This document shows, piece after piece, positions 35,490-47,989 of a DNA stretch of 64,000 nucleotides. Made by a program: the position numbers and the translations under genes. The stretch is from Uloborus plumipes. Taxonomy: Eukaryota; Arthropoda; Arachnida; Araneae; Uloboridae. The stretch's first letter is position 1; each line of letters opens with the position of its first letter. The notes below the pieces were generated by a model, which made no database searches, was not told the origin of the DNA, and saw only the letters and a list, made by a program, of their open reading frames with translations. The stretch is from positions 80,580 to 144,579 of the forward strand of contig JAXGGA010001657.1 in NCBI GenBank assembly GCA_038373865.1, written 5' to 3'.

Positions 35490-38400
35490 ATAAGTCAATA
35501 AAAATAATAAATAATAGCTTTAAAAAAATGATAAGTTATGGATCATTGGTGCACTCTTAAATAAGGAATATCGTAACATTGAATTGTGTGATAGCTTTAA
35601 AAAAATAATAGTGTGATATAGCAGACAGCACAAACATTATTTACGTCCTCTAGCAAACATCTACGTCACATTATTATGAAAAATAAGAAACGTAAACATA
35701 ATGAATACCTTTCACGAAAATGAAAATCCAGAAAAATAGTGACATAAAAAAAATTACAATTTTTTTCAGAAAATTCGTTCCCGAAAGAAGTGCTCTGGCA
35801 CTAGTTTACCCCTTCGTAGTTTTTGGAATTTCATCCATTGTAATTTCAAAAAAAAAAAAAAAAGCGAGAGAAATAAAGACGAATACAGCAAAGAAAACCT
35901 TGCAGAATACGATATTTCAAAAAGTTTTAAAACTTGAAAATATAAAATGAATTTCCAACAATTTTGCTCTGTGTTAGGTTTATTTGTTTTGTATTGTTTT
36001 TCCTTTAGTTAGTAAAATTACTGTGGTACTGCAAGTCCAATTAACTGTGTTATATACTTTCCATTCTTTTTAGTGGTGCTATGCTATTTCAGAGTTTACA
36101 TATAGAAAATTTAGATGTTGTTAGACTTTACAATTTTAACATGATTGCAATTCTTATTTTTACGTACACAATTTATATCAATCGCCTTTTTTTTTTGCTG
36201 TCGAAATTCAAATTTTACTAAAACTTAATATATTAACAGAAAAGCGAGTTAAACTGCACTTTATCAGAGGCAGAGAAAAAACAAAGGGATATATGAGGAT
36301 GCTTTAACGTTTTGAGTAAAACGCGTTTCTAGACCCAGGGTAAGCTTTTGTTCCAAAACAGAAGAGTGCTTCTCCTATATTTTGTTCTAGTTATATCCAA
36401 ATTTTTAGTTTTAGCACTGACATCCAAGTGCTTCAGTTTAAAGTAAAAAATCAACACGTAATGAGTCTACGTTATCGAGAAAATTGTATGCAAATGATTT
36501 GTGATGCATTGAATATTATATTCTTTTAAGAATTAACGATATAAAGATTTTTTTTAATAAAAAAGTATATTAGTTACTATGTTTAGCCGAGCTACTGCTT
36601 CATTGTTTCGTCTACCTACCTTTTCGTATCTATTTTATCAGATTAGAGAGACATATTTTGTTTTTCGTAATCAAAATGCAATGCAACAATTATATGCTTG
36701 ACACATATTTTCAGTCTTTGATAATTAAAAGAATATTGATCAGATGTCAGAATGTCGATTTTGGTTAACGAGAAAGTAGGCTCGTTTAGTTCTGGACGGA
36801 GCTTCTTATTTTTCTCTTTTAATTTTTGTGAAAATGATTTACCATTTTTAAATTTTTAACTTAAAAATTGTCGGCATTTTTCTCGTTATTTAACCTTAAA
36901 ACATTTAGCGCATTTGAGGAGAGAAAACTATTTAATCAAGCAACCAGTTTCCTAGAGTAAAGAAAATAAAGAACTATAGTGCTTTCAGCGAAAAGAGATA
37001 GTGGACGTAGCCAAAGCTGGGTGATACCCTTTGTCTGCTTGGCATTGAAATGTTCAAAACAGCGTCAGTCAGAAAGGCGAAACATTCATAGCCAGAATCT
37101 TCAACCAAACTAGTAATTCATGAAAGTGGAAAATGTTAGCACCAAGCAGCAACCCTCTTTCTTTCCTCCCTCATCACTTCTCCTTGAATACACTAGTTTC
37201 AAACATAAATTACGGTTTTTACTCCTACAATTTACACCGCGAAATAACCTACAAAAAATTTTGCGGTAGTGCTCTTATTCTTTCAAAAGAAAAAAAAAAA
37301 CCTTTTTTTTAAATTAGTAAACCATTAAATATCTTTAAGGAGGCTAATTAGATAGCAATCTGTTAAATTTAATTGTACTCATTTGTTTTTTAAAAAGTTG
37401 AAAACATTGAAAATCATTACTAACTGTTTAGAAATGTCCAAAATCAATAAAGGATAGGCGGCAGAAACGCCAATCAATTCCGACTTATTCACGTGTTTCG
37501 TAAATAAATTAAACATTTGAAATGTCTGTTAATCAGTCAATAAAGTCAGTTGAAATACTTAACGTTCGACGGATGTAAACATTGATAATCTCGACGTTTC
37601 GTAATACAAATTAATTGTTGAAATTGCTTAGTTATATATGTGTTTATACGAATAACGATTGTCTCCCGAATGCAAGAGCACTTTGGGGAAAACATTTTTC
37701 TTTAGAGGGTCGCACCGTAATATATTTGCGTGTCCTTGTCTTAAATGTCCAGCAAGCAGTTTTTCACTTGTACAATTGGAGTTCACATAATTTTTTTTTT
37801 TTTTTGCTTTACATCAGTAATAATACGTGAGAACTCAGGTTTAAAGTATTCAAATCAAGCACCAGTATTACAAATAGTATTTTTAAAGTTTTTAAAAAGC
37901 TCAAATCGGCCGGATGAATTATCTATAGATTCAAAATTATTTAGATTATGGTAGAGTTATGTTAAATTATTTTGTAACCAATTATATTTTCTGAACTGTC
38001 TGCTAGAATAAGAACAAAAACTTCATTTTTTTCCAAAATACATTTATCAAATCACAAAAAAGTCGCCTCCTACACTCATACTCGGGGAATAAGTGAGTTC
38101 CGTAAAACTAGTTTCACTACAAGCTTAATTTTAGTGCTAGGAAAACAACCAAACCTCCTCTCATCCCTTAACTGGATTCGTGTCCAGTAATGTTTTCGTT
38201 TATGGACTCTTTTCTCGTTTTAGTTTCCTTTGAATGATAGTTATTTCTCGTTAAAGTTTATTCCCTTTGTTTCTGCTGCACAAGCTGTTTAAAGAGACAT
38301 TTTTTTTTTCGTTTTTTGAACAAAAGTTCAATCAATTTAGGACGTTTGTGCTTATTGCAATAACTTTTTATGAGTATTTATTGATTGTATATAAATGCTA

Positions 38401-39592
38401 TCCACAGCAATGAAATTGCAAATGCTTTTAACTATCTTTATTTTGTTCATTTACCTATCATGATTTTAGACAAAAATTAATTTAATAACTTTTAAATATT
38501 TCTAATCTGCTTGGGGTTTAATACTAAATTTTTTTTTTCCTTTAGAGTTATCACTTGTAGTTCAGAAAAATTGGCATTATTTCCTTAATCTAAAGGAAGC
38601 ATTGTTTCGCTACTTAAAATTTTACTAACCCTTTCAGAACCAAAAAATGTGTTCCATGTTTAAGAAATTGATTTTGATAACGTTATTTAATGAAGTACAC
38701 GTATGAAATCATAGTTCTGAAGAGCTTGGCAATATTGTTCGATTTGTAGTCATGGAAATAAATAATTATTTCCAGCGGCTTAAAATTTCTTGTTTAAGAC
38801 AAAAATAAACATTGCAAAAAAGTTTTGACTTTGCGTTTGCATTAAGCATACCTAAATCCAATTGATGTAAGCATTGGAAACGCTGCGCAGTTGAAAATGT
38901 TTTCGAAATATGTTTTGACATGCTTCTGCCTCCAGTTTTCCATCCTTTCCAAAATTCGATTGAAATAACGGAACAAAAGCATTACTGCATTGTAATAAAT
39001 TTTTCTCGACTGCAAAAAGTTCCTGTTATTTTCTTATTTTTTGCTTGGCAAAACTGCGCCTGGGAAAAGTAAAATATGTTTAAGGAGTATTAAGAAAAAG
39101 GAAAGTAGGACAAAGCCGCACCCCAAAGATTTGGAAATCAAATGAAAACATAAGATTTTTAAGCTATACAGTTAACACTTATCTAATTGGATCCTGTTAA
39201 ACGGACTTCGCTTAATTTGGACAGACATTTAGATGTGCACACTACATCAATAGGCAAATTAGCTCAATTCAATACTTTTGTTGCCGGTGTTTTTTTTTTA
39301 TTTGGAGAGAGCAGGTCTAGTTGATAGAAGAATTAGGTTTAAATAAAGTTCTAACTTTTCGAGTGCGTGTGCGCCCATAACTGAGAGTCTTACGAAAAAG
39401 TAACACAGTGAAGTTAATTTAATATATGTAAATGGGAAAACTTTTCGTTTTTTGTTGAGTGTTATTCGAAAGAAATCGTTTCTGATGCACTGAAGTAAAC
39501 TTTTATGGTTTGCTTTTAACTATCACATGGGGGTTCAGTAACTATATCAAGCAAGATACGACTGTGGTTCCTTGACTGGGATACAGGAACTC
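35490..39592. other. No gene or bounded element seen
   Basis: AT-rich with homopolymer runs (for example 35852-35866, 37790-37805). Open frames here are short and have no splice context. Likely intergenic or intronic. Confidence 0.45.
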
Positions 39593-39596
39593 TTAA

Positions 39597-39826
39597 CCCT
39601 TTAACGCAGAATTTTTATCAACGTTTTCATCATACTTTGTCAATTATTTTGTACTAATTTAAATCAAAATAAGGGGAAAATATTATCCTTAGCATATTAA
39701 GAATTTTCTGGTTATGTAATGCAGCATAGGACAGCGATGTTCCTTTCTTCGTAAAAGGTAAAATATTCATGGGAAATCAGTGTTTCGTTCTCTGGGACAC
39801 CGGTGTCCCATTTCTGCTTCAAAGGG
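39597..39826. mobile_element. TTAA-bounded MITE, 230 bp
   Basis: Left CCCTTTAACGCAGAA and inverted right CCCTTTGAAGCAGAA match at 13 of 15 positions. TTAA flanks both ends (39593-39596 and 39827-39830), so it is piggyBac-like. A perfect 18-bp palindrome, TGGGACACCGGTGTCCCA, lies at 39793-39810 near the right end. Confidence 0.75.
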
Positions 39827-40157
39827 TTAAGCTCCAACTTTCTTTTGGTATATAGAATATAGAAGGTTGAAACTTTACAAAATGAATGCTAAATTTGAGG
39901 TAAGTTGTTGCCGTAAGGTCAGTGAAGGCCCCCAAAACAAGGCATTTTTGACGTTTTTTAGCGTTTTTGAGGTCCAAAAACAGCTTGTACATTTCAGTTG
40001 CCACGGCAAAAGTAGTGTCGTTTGAAAGACCAGTGTAAGCACTTAAAAATAATGTATAAATAACCGAGGAAAGTTCAACGCGCTTTTAATTGCGTAAGGC
40101 CGAAATATGAAAAATGTCATATTTTACCGATATTCCAACGGTCATAACTTTCTCTGC

Positions 40158-40387
40158 CAACAACATATTGAAATAGTTTTTTTTGCCAATGTCATACTCT
40201 ATTCTTTGTCTTAACAGAACAGTTGAGTCCTTTGAGGCGAAATGCTTAAAATATTTTTACAAGAAATGCACATCAAAAAATACATTTTTTGTTAAAAAAT
40301 TTTAACATTTCGCCTCAAATGACTCAATTGTTCTGTTAAGACAAAGAATAAAGTATGACATTGGCGAAAAAAATGTTCCACATGGCG
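40158..40387. mobile_element. Foldback element, about 100-bp arms
   Basis: The left arm, ATGTCATACTCTATTCTTTG then TTAACAGAACAGTTGAGTC, pairs with the right arm, GACTCAATTGTTCTGTTAAG then CAAAGAATAAAGTATGACAT. The loop (about 40262-40295) is AT-rich. The element may extend left toward 39831, but that boundary is unclear. Confidence 0.7.
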
Positions 40388-40640
40388 AAGTTAAGTTCCA
40401 CATCGTACCTGCACATTTTTTAGAAATTGAAATTAATTCTAAATGCACTTGCTTTTGCTCCATTTAATCGTTTATCTGGTCCTCTGAATTCCTGGAAGCT
40501 TCACATAAAATACGAAGAATATGTTGATTCTTTCCATTTAATACAAAGCTAAGGAACAAAAAAGGCACTATCGAGCTTCTTCAAGCAAATAGTAGATATA
40601 AGGGCCTATATCCTTACAAAATTGGAGCAATTTCCAAAGT

Positions 40641-41461
40641 ATGAAGAGGTATTTCCGGGCTTATAGGCCGTGGTCGATGAGAAACATAAGTCTCAAACGC
40701 TTCGTCGGACACTGCGGTCGACATCATCAGTGAGTAGTTTGGTGAGACTGATACGCTAGCTGCACCTGCACAAGAATTTGGATCGGGCGTACAGAGATGG
40801 GTTTGCTCTTTTACCCGAGGTCTTAGAATGACTCGTTAACTAGAAATACAAGGAGCCTGTTGCGGCATCAATGACGTCTCCACCTTAGGGCGTGTTGGCT
40901 CCTGATTGGTTATTGTTTCTTTGGCCTCTGGAGCGTTCTGGATTCTGGATGGATTTTCCGGAATGGGTGTTGGCGGAATGTTGGCTGTGCCAACAGGAAG
41001 GAGTCCACAACATTAAATTTAAAGACACAGAAATCCTGGCCACAACATCCCAGTACTATGCCCGTCTTCATCGCGAAGCAATCGAAACTTTCAAGCATCC
41101 GCGTAACTTCAATAGAAAAGAAGAGAACTTCAACTTACCGAAAATATGGCATTCCGTCCTTAGATCCGCTTGCCATAACGGTCCAGAAATAGACGGCTCA
41201 CCCATTCCGGAAAATCCATCCAGAACGCTCCAGAGGCCAAAGAAACAACAACCAATCAGGAGCCAACACGCCATCAGCAGTTTGCTTAAATACCCGAGCG
41301 GCCGAAGCTAGCGTATCAGTCTCACCAAACTACTCACTGATGATGTCGACCGCAGTGTCCGACGAAACGTTTGAGACTTATGTTTCTCATCGACCACGGC
41401 CTATAAGCCCGGAAATACCTCTTCATATTGACGCCGGCCGTGAAAGCCTGAAGAAGTATTT
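40641..41461 (+). mobile_element. Truncated Penelope-like element with inverted terminal arms and 12-bp target duplication
   Basis: The left arm begins ATGAAGAGGTATTTCCGGGC and its inverse ends at 41426. The arms pair over more than 200 bp, except for about 130 extra bases in the left arm between its GCTAGC and GCGTGTTGG. Between the arms is the end of a Penelope-type protein. AATTTCCAAAGT occurs at 40629-40640 and 41462-41473, directly flanking the element, as a target duplication. Penelope-like elements are known to carry terminal pLTRs in direct or inverted order and to be 5'-truncated, which fits. Confidence 0.75.
41009..41311 (+). pseudogene. C-terminal part of a Penelope-like protein (GIY-YIG end)
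   Basis: The open frame runs through HNIKFKDTEILATTSQYY, RLHREAIETFKHPRNFNRKE and LPKIWHSVL to a stop at 41309-41311. The order aromatic-Arg-x-REAIE-x-KH-x-NFNR is characteristic of the C-terminal side of the GIY-YIG nuclease in Penelope-like retroelements; the Glu of REAIE and the following Asn match the expected catalytic positions. Reverse transcriptase and the GIY/YIG strands are missing, so this is a 5'-truncated copy. After about residue 110 the frame runs into the right terminal arm. Family assignment comes from motif memory, not a search. Confidence 0.65.
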
Positions 41462-41473
41462 AATTTCCAAAGT

Positions 41474-42756
41474 GTCCTTCAGATAAATTTTTGTGCCTAC
41501 TTGAAGGCGAAAATCATCGTTTTACGAAATATACTTAAGTTCAAAAAATATTTTGAAAACAAAGGAATCAAAATACAGCTTCAAAATATAGGGTATTATT
41601 TCTATGAAAGTTAACACATTGTTGGGAATTACTTTAAATCATGCAACTAAATTCCTTTTTGCGTGAGAAAATAAAAACCATCAATTTTGTTGAAAATAAA
41701 ATATTTTAGGTTTTTACAGTTCAGTTAACAGCTAATTTTCATGACTTTTAAATGTTACAGTAAACAGATAAATTGCCCTACTTCAAAAATTACAAATATA
41801 TGGAGCTTTTATATTTACATTAACTAGTTAAAAAAATACAAGTGTTCAAAAGTGCAATATTTAGCATTTGTGTGAAGGATGTTCAAGTGGACCAGTTCTG
41901 AATTGCAGGTGACTCCTAAAATAGAAAATTTTAAGCCAAAACCTTTTAGATGTTTCTATATATACACAAGATGAACCTGTGTACCAAATTTTATAAAAAT
42001 CTATTACCATGCGGCCACTACTTTTTTCTCATTTTACCTAGAATGACCCTAGTTTTGATTTATTTTATTTCATTTATTTATTTTATTATTTTTAGATACA
42101 CTTAGATATTACCCGAAAAAAAACTTAATGGAAGGAAATTCTTCTTAGAATCATTGAAAGCTCTTAGTTCGGAAAATATATCTATACTCATAATTGAATC
42201 AGCTGTAAATAAAATTTGTTATCATCTAATTCGGATTAATACTACAAACATTTTCTGCGACTTCTTTAAATACAACTTTTAAAAGTTTCGTTTCATTCCT
42301 TACTACTATAGCGTAACAGTTAATTCATTAATGGATCAACTTGACTACGTCAAACTGATCTACGTTTCGGATCCGATACGTTTGGGATTTTTTTTTTTTT
42401 TTTAATAAGAAAATAATTTTATCAAACAAGGTGTTGAGGACATTATTTAATATGATAATAGTGATAGTACTATATAAAATTTTATTTGTTAGGAACCATT
42501 AATAAAAAAATAGAAAAATAAAACGTAAAAAGTAAATTATCTATATCCGATCTAATATAGTTTTATAATTTTCTCTTACGTATATATTTTATTTCATTAT
42601 ATCGAATTAAATTATTTTTTTCTGTTTATAGCAGTTTACGTCGTTTGGCTCAGTTTACATTACATTTTTTTGTAATCCGCACTTTCATTACTTCGGAAAA
42701 CCTGGATCCCTTATTAGGGCGGATTAATAAGGTCCCATTTTTCATCTATTCTAGTG
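41474..42756. other. No feature seen
   Basis: AT-rich with a T-run near 42389-42404. No supported exon or bounded repeat. Confidence 0.45.
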
Positions 42757-42929
42757 CAGTCGAACCCGCTTAATGGAATAGCCATTTTGCCACGAAAAAA
42801 TATTCTAATAAGCGGGATATTCCATTATCCGGGATGAAAATAGTGCATTTCAATAGCTTGGTACATTGAAAACGTATTACATTAAGCGGGATATTCCTTT
42901 AACGATATTCTAATAAGCTGGCTCGACTG
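42757..42929. mobile_element. pogo/Tigger-like MITE, 173 bp
   Basis: The left end CAGTCGAACCCGCTTAATGG and the inverted right end CAGTCGAGCCAGCTTATTAG are similar. TA follows the right end, while the left flank is TG, a possible decayed TA. Interior repeats of AAGCGGGATATTCC occur in both arms. The termini match the truncated copy at 18677. Confidence 0.7.
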
Positions 42930-44555
42930 TATAGCAATTAGTCATCATAGTTCTTTATGCAGTTGGAAGGCTATGTTCTGAGTTTGGAAATCCTGAAATG
43001 TATAATTATTTTTCCCTTAATGTTTTTGCCATAACTTTCAGAATGGCAGTTTTGCAATATCATTAGGTTAAAGCCGGTAAATGCCTGTGAAAATCGAGTG
43101 CCATATGACTTCAAAGGGCATAATTGTTATTTCAAAAAGTTCATTCAAATGCTGGGGTTAAAAGAAAAGAAGATACAAGCGATATAAAAACCAGCGCAAA
43201 TTAATGAGGCTTTTAGGATTTTTTAAGCAATCACATAAATGTACACTGCTCGAAACAATAGGGGAGCACATAGTTTTAACAAAATTACGCAAATATGTAT
43301 GATGATTTTGTGAACATAACTAGAAATGGCTAGCTAAAATTAGTTAACAATAGATAACTAATTAGTTAATAAGATTTCTTTTAATTCTCACATTGCTATT
43401 ATTTGATGTTAGATCTATTTGATGTCTTATAAGTAGAATGGGAATGACGTAAATTACTGCTTAAAATCATAAGAGTCCAAGAAAAGAACATCATATGTCA
43501 TTTCAAGTTGAAAAAATCAATTTATTCATTCACTAATTATTATTATTAGTAATATTTTACAGATAAGAAATCTCTGTTATAAGTCTTACCCCCCCCCTCC
43601 CTTTTTTTCTTTTTCTCTGAAAATTTGTTTTGAATTTAGTATTTATATATTATTATTTTATGTTTAAGTTTAATGGCTCAGACATAGGAATTGTGATTAA
43701 TTATTCCTCCAATAATATTTCTTTCTTACTCTTTTCCTTTTTGAGTTCTTTCGAATTTGATTCTCGTTGTATGTCATTATTTTATCATTTGACTTAGCTC
43801 TTTTGAATTCGGTAATTATGAATGATTATTCGTTAAATAGCATCTAACTTGGGACTGTCATTAGTGCTTGGAACAGGGTTCATAAACGTAGCTTGACACA
43901 ATGTAGCCTGATAAAATAGCTTTCATCTTATATTTAAAAAAACTAGTAAATTAAAAAGTTATGCAGATGTTAAAATTTGCAATATGATTGTATTTAAATT
44001 CATAGTAAGAAATGAATAAATTCGTAAAATAGTTCAAATTTTCAAACCTCTGTCCCGCGGACACCCCTCTTCTATGGACAAAAATTATTGTCCTGTTAGT
44101 ATTCACCTAAGATCTACTTTACTCTCTATTTTTGTCATTATTATGTTATTTTCACCTGAGCAAGCTCAAAAAATTGAAATACGTACGTTTCATCTTTTAT
44201 TTACACATTTCATAACTCTCGAGCCTTGATAATCTCAAAACGCTGCTCCTACTTATAAGAAACCGATAAAAAGCAATTTTAATACAAAGTGTTTTCTCTA
44301 GTTCTTAACAGTTAACAGCAAGGTTGGAACTCTTGCTATCTTTTTTTTAAATGATACAAACCTTAAGTTTTCAGACAAATTTTGATTTTCTACCATTAAT
44401 GATAACAAATATTAACTATAGAATTCTTATAAGTGAATAACAACACTATCAGTTTTTTTTATCATTATCCATTAATACAAGATTCACTTTCTTCTTCTAG
44501 ATGTTCTTTTTTCTTGTATCGCAATTTCGTGTGATACAAAGCTGCCGACTTTGAA
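42930..44555. other. No feature seen
   Basis: AT-rich; a C-run at about 43589-43598 next to a T-rich tract. No supported exon or bounded repeat. Confidence 0.45.
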
Positions 44556-44846
44556 TTATGGCCATATTTGTTCTCTTAGCTCCCAAAATAACCTTTTCCT
44601 GCATACAGATACTACTTTTCTCCTCTGATGTAATACTGCAGCCGAATTAGATTGAATGCGTTCTGATCTAACTGCGGAATCATTATTTGATCCAGCTAAT
44701 TTCTGGGAAATTGGCTTTGCGTATTCTGAACTATGACTGTTTATTGTACTTCGTTGACCCGATGCAAATGAGAAATAAATTGGACATGAATTTAAATGAG
44801 CCTGCATTTTTGATGAACTTTTTTTTAAGGAATTACACCAAAACAT
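44556..44846 (-). pseudogene. Possible BED zinc-finger remnant of a hAT transposase
   Basis: A 96-codon minus-strand frame starts MFWCNSLKKSSSKMQAHLNS followed by CP. The order Cys, then Lys/Ser-rich, then K-M-x-x-H-L-x-x-C-P fits the second half of the BED zinc finger seen in hAT transposases. The rest is a Ser/Gln-rich linker with no catalytic motif. The first Cys pair of the finger lies upstream in closed sequence or is lost. It could alternatively be chance. Confidence 0.35.
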
Positions 44847-45062
44847 GTTTGTTTTAAAATTTATTTTTGATTTGAATTTTAGTTGTAAAGTGACATCACA
44901 GTTCTTCTAAAATTAAATTTCTCTTTTGTTTTTATAGTGTGAGCTACTAAGTTTGGGACATAATTGTGCATGTCTACATGCATATGAAAAGATAAATTAG
45001 TGATCAATAACCCTTTAAGCGATTTATTTGTACAGTGTACGTACTACCCAAAATAGCCTTAA

Positions 45063-45762
45063 GGGGTTACAGTACCTTTCTAACAAATTTCTTTAATTTA
45101 AGTGAAAAAGTTATTTCTTTGAAATATTTGTTTCTGCACTGGTTTAACAATCAATAATTTATTTTCAAACATTAAAAATTTTGAAAACTTTTTTTGAAAA
45201 TTTTAAAAATGTAAAAAAATTTCAATTTTTTAAAAACCCCGAGGCTTTTTTGTTTCTGCACTAATTTCAAAATTTCTTTTTGCGAAATAATCACAAGGAT
45301 TACCTCAACAAATCTGTGCATTCATTTTCTTATATTTTGATTAGAAAATATTTTGTGACCTTTTATGTAAAAAATTCTTAGAAAATTTTGTTCTTCGAGT
45401 TTTAACAAACTCTAAAAAATTTTCTAATTTATAAAACGCTTATTCAATGCACAGTTTTGTTAAATATATTATCCCGAGTGCAAAAAATCTTGCTTTTAAG
45501 TTATATCTTTAATAGAAAAAAATTCCTTAGCATTTCCAGTAACATAGAAACACTAAAAACTGATCACCAAGAAAAAGCACTTTAAAGTTTGACTTTTCCA
45601 TTAGAACACACAGCATGCATGCCCTAAAGTCGCTCATTTCTTTTTAAATAATTTAGATAGAACAATGCTATTTTTTCTGAGTGTTTTAAATAACTCTTAC
45701 TTTTGAAATAAGCAATAAAAATTTTTTTGGTCTTTTGGTCATTTTTGAGGTACTGTGACCCC
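45063..45762. mobile_element. TTAA-bounded element, 700 bp
   Basis: Left GGGGTTACAGTACCT and inverted right GGGGTCACAGTACCT match at 14 of 15 positions. TTAA flanks both sides (45059-45062 and 45763-45766). The interior is AT-rich with no transposase, so it is non-autonomous and piggyBac-like. The sequences just outside, GTACAGTGTACG on the left and GTACAGCGTACG on the right, resemble each other, so it may sit inside another repeat. Confidence 0.75.
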
Positions 45763-46011
45763 TTAACTGGTTTGCCCGTACAGCGTACGAGCGAACCAGT
45801 TACATTTAATTTTCTGGTTTGCATATACTTTTCGCTATTGTCAAGAGACTAATTATTTTTTGCATTTTTCAATAAGTAGCTTAGATTTTCCAAGTTTTTT
45901 AATCGGTTTTTCCTTTGTAGCGGGAGCGAGAATTTTTCTTCGTGAAATTTGTGTTCTGCTGTATCCGCTTTTAAATTCAAACTCGTGTCTTTTTTTTCTA
46001 ACGAAAGTTAT

Positions 46012-46119
46012 ATGGATGCAATAAACAAAGACAATACTTTGCTGTTAGCTGATGAACGACATTCTGACACAGATGCAGATATTTCTTCCAGTTATTTCGA
46101 TTATTCCTCAAATGATTAG
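46012..46119 (+). other. Short acidic open frame near a TTAA element
   Basis: An ATG frame of 35 codons ends in TAG. It is rich in Asp and Ser (LLADERHSDTDADISSS). Acidic, Ser/Asp-rich N-termini are usual in piggyBac transposases, and a TTAA element ends 250 bases upstream, so it may be the start of a decayed piggyBac gene. No downstream transposase segments are recognisable. Confidence 0.25.
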
Positions 46120-46134
46120 TGCAGTGCTCCTTAT

Positions 46135-47150
46135 TTATTTACAATACAATGGGGGGGGGGGGGCTTTTGTAGAAGCATTTCTGGTAAAAAAAAATGACCG
46201 CTTAAAGAGGTAAAAATATATAGATCTAATTGCAATACTGCAGTGCTCTCTCATTACTTTCCGAATCGCAACTCGCAATTTGGCAAATAAAATGGTTTTA
46301 AAAGGTCACAGTGACCTCATTGGATCTAACATCCGGCATCCTATGTATGTTGGCAGACATGTTTTTAAAATTTTATCACTTTAGGCAACACATAACAGTT
46401 TTGCTTGGAAAACGAGAACATGAACTGGAATTTTACGTGTTTATAAATCAAGAGGTTGGAGCAAAACAGTATTACTTACTGCTTATTACGTTTGTGTGTC
46501 ACGTATGTTCAAGGCTATATGGAAAAAATTGATATGGAATAGGCGAAGTACATTGTTGTTTACAAAGAGGGAACTTAGGAGGTTTCTAGTTGAAGTAAAA
46601 ATAAATGGTGAAGGTATTTATAGAGCATGAAGAAAAGTAAGAAGGAATTGAGGCTTATATTTTCCTTCTTTTTTCTTTTTGATCCATTTTTCTATCATGA
46701 AACCCTGCTATGTAACAGATTTTAATAATAATAATAATGTCATGACCTCATAAGAAATGTTTACAATTTGGGAACGTTTACTCTAAGAATTAAAATAAAA
46801 TGTTGTTAGCTATAAAAATTTAATTTTCATTGTGATATTAATTACTTTACTTCAAAAATAATAAATATACTATACTAATACTGCTTCGAAAAAAAATGGT
46901 CACGTTTGTTTTGACTTTGAAAATTACTGCATATTTTGCACTTGGATATTTTAACCACATTTAAACAAAGCTCTACGCATTTATTACCCTTTTCTTTTTA
47001 TAAAACTCGAAATGAAAAAGAAAAAGATAAAAAAAATAATTTTAAATAGAAAGTGAATTTGAAACCCCTAAGTTATTTGTTTTATTGCAACTTTGTCCCA
47101 ATTATTTTTAATTTCTTGATGAACGCTTTTAATTTTCATAATAAACGGAA
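46135..47150. other. No feature seen; G-run at 46151-46162
   Basis: AT-rich with a G homopolymer and an (AAT)n stretch near 46724-46737. Nothing else supported. Confidence 0.4.
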
Positions 47151-47291
47151 ATGCCAGATTATTTTGAATTGTTCAAAAACGCCCCAAAAGAATTAGATGA
47201 AGAATTGACTCCATTTTCCGGAAGTGAAATAGTATGCTTTTATCCAGAAATTATAACCGTGTTCTTGAAGAGACGGGAGCGGAGACCATAA
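47151..47291 (+). other. Unrecognised 46-codon open frame
   Basis: An ATG in a GGAAATG context opens 46 codons ending in TAA. The peptide looks protein-like: MPDYFELFKNAPKELDEEL, then a hydrophobic stretch around IVCFYPEIITVF, then a very basic end (KRRERRP). No splice sites or homologous copy seen. It may be a fragment of a lost exon or element. Confidence 0.25.
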
Positions 47292-47798
47292 AACACATTG
47301 AGTTTTGCCTCACCTCATTGCACTTACATTTATTATTATTTTTTTTATTCTGCTATAAGAAATTTATTTTGTTTAAAAAAATTCTAATGTGGCTGAACAT
47401 GCTTTCCTGTTAAATAAAAGTAAGTCTTGTAAAGTCGGCTCTTAAAACTGTCCAAATATTTGATTTCAGAACTCAAGAGTACCACAGCTTTTAAGACTCC
47501 CTTAAAGTCTCAAATGTAGTCTTTATAGTATGACTCTAATAACAACATGTCTGACATTTAATGATTGTATGTCTTTGTAAGGAAAAAAGTGGCTCTCTTT
47601 TATTAGCACCAGCAAAAAATTTGAAGAAAAGAAAACTTATTGGTAGAGCAAAACGGTTTTCTGCACCATCATTTGAACGAATAAAATAGTGAAATGCCCC
47701 ATCCACGATGATTATTAGAGCCAACTACATTTGCGCTAGGAAATAAATAAATACCTTTGTGCAGAAATGTAAAAGTAAAAATAACAACGTTTTATTGC

Positions 47799-47975
47799 AC
47801 AAAACTTGCATTTTTTACGCACACACGTTTCGATGTTCCAAGAATTGCCCTCTTCCATGCAAAACAAGTGAGATAAAGGATGAAAAGGCATTCATAAGTT
47901 CACTTGTTTTGCATTGAAAAAAGGCGTTCGTTGTAACGCAGAAACACGTGTATGCAGTAATCTGCACGCTTTGTG
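47799..47975. mobile_element. Small foldback MITE
   Basis: Outer arms resemble each other inversely: ACGCACACACGTTTC on the left against GAAACACGTGTATGC on the right. Inside, TGCAAAACAAGTGA (47858-47871) is the exact inverse of 47900-47913. No coding. Confidence 0.6.
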
Positions 47976-47989
47976 AAAAAAAAAAAAAC

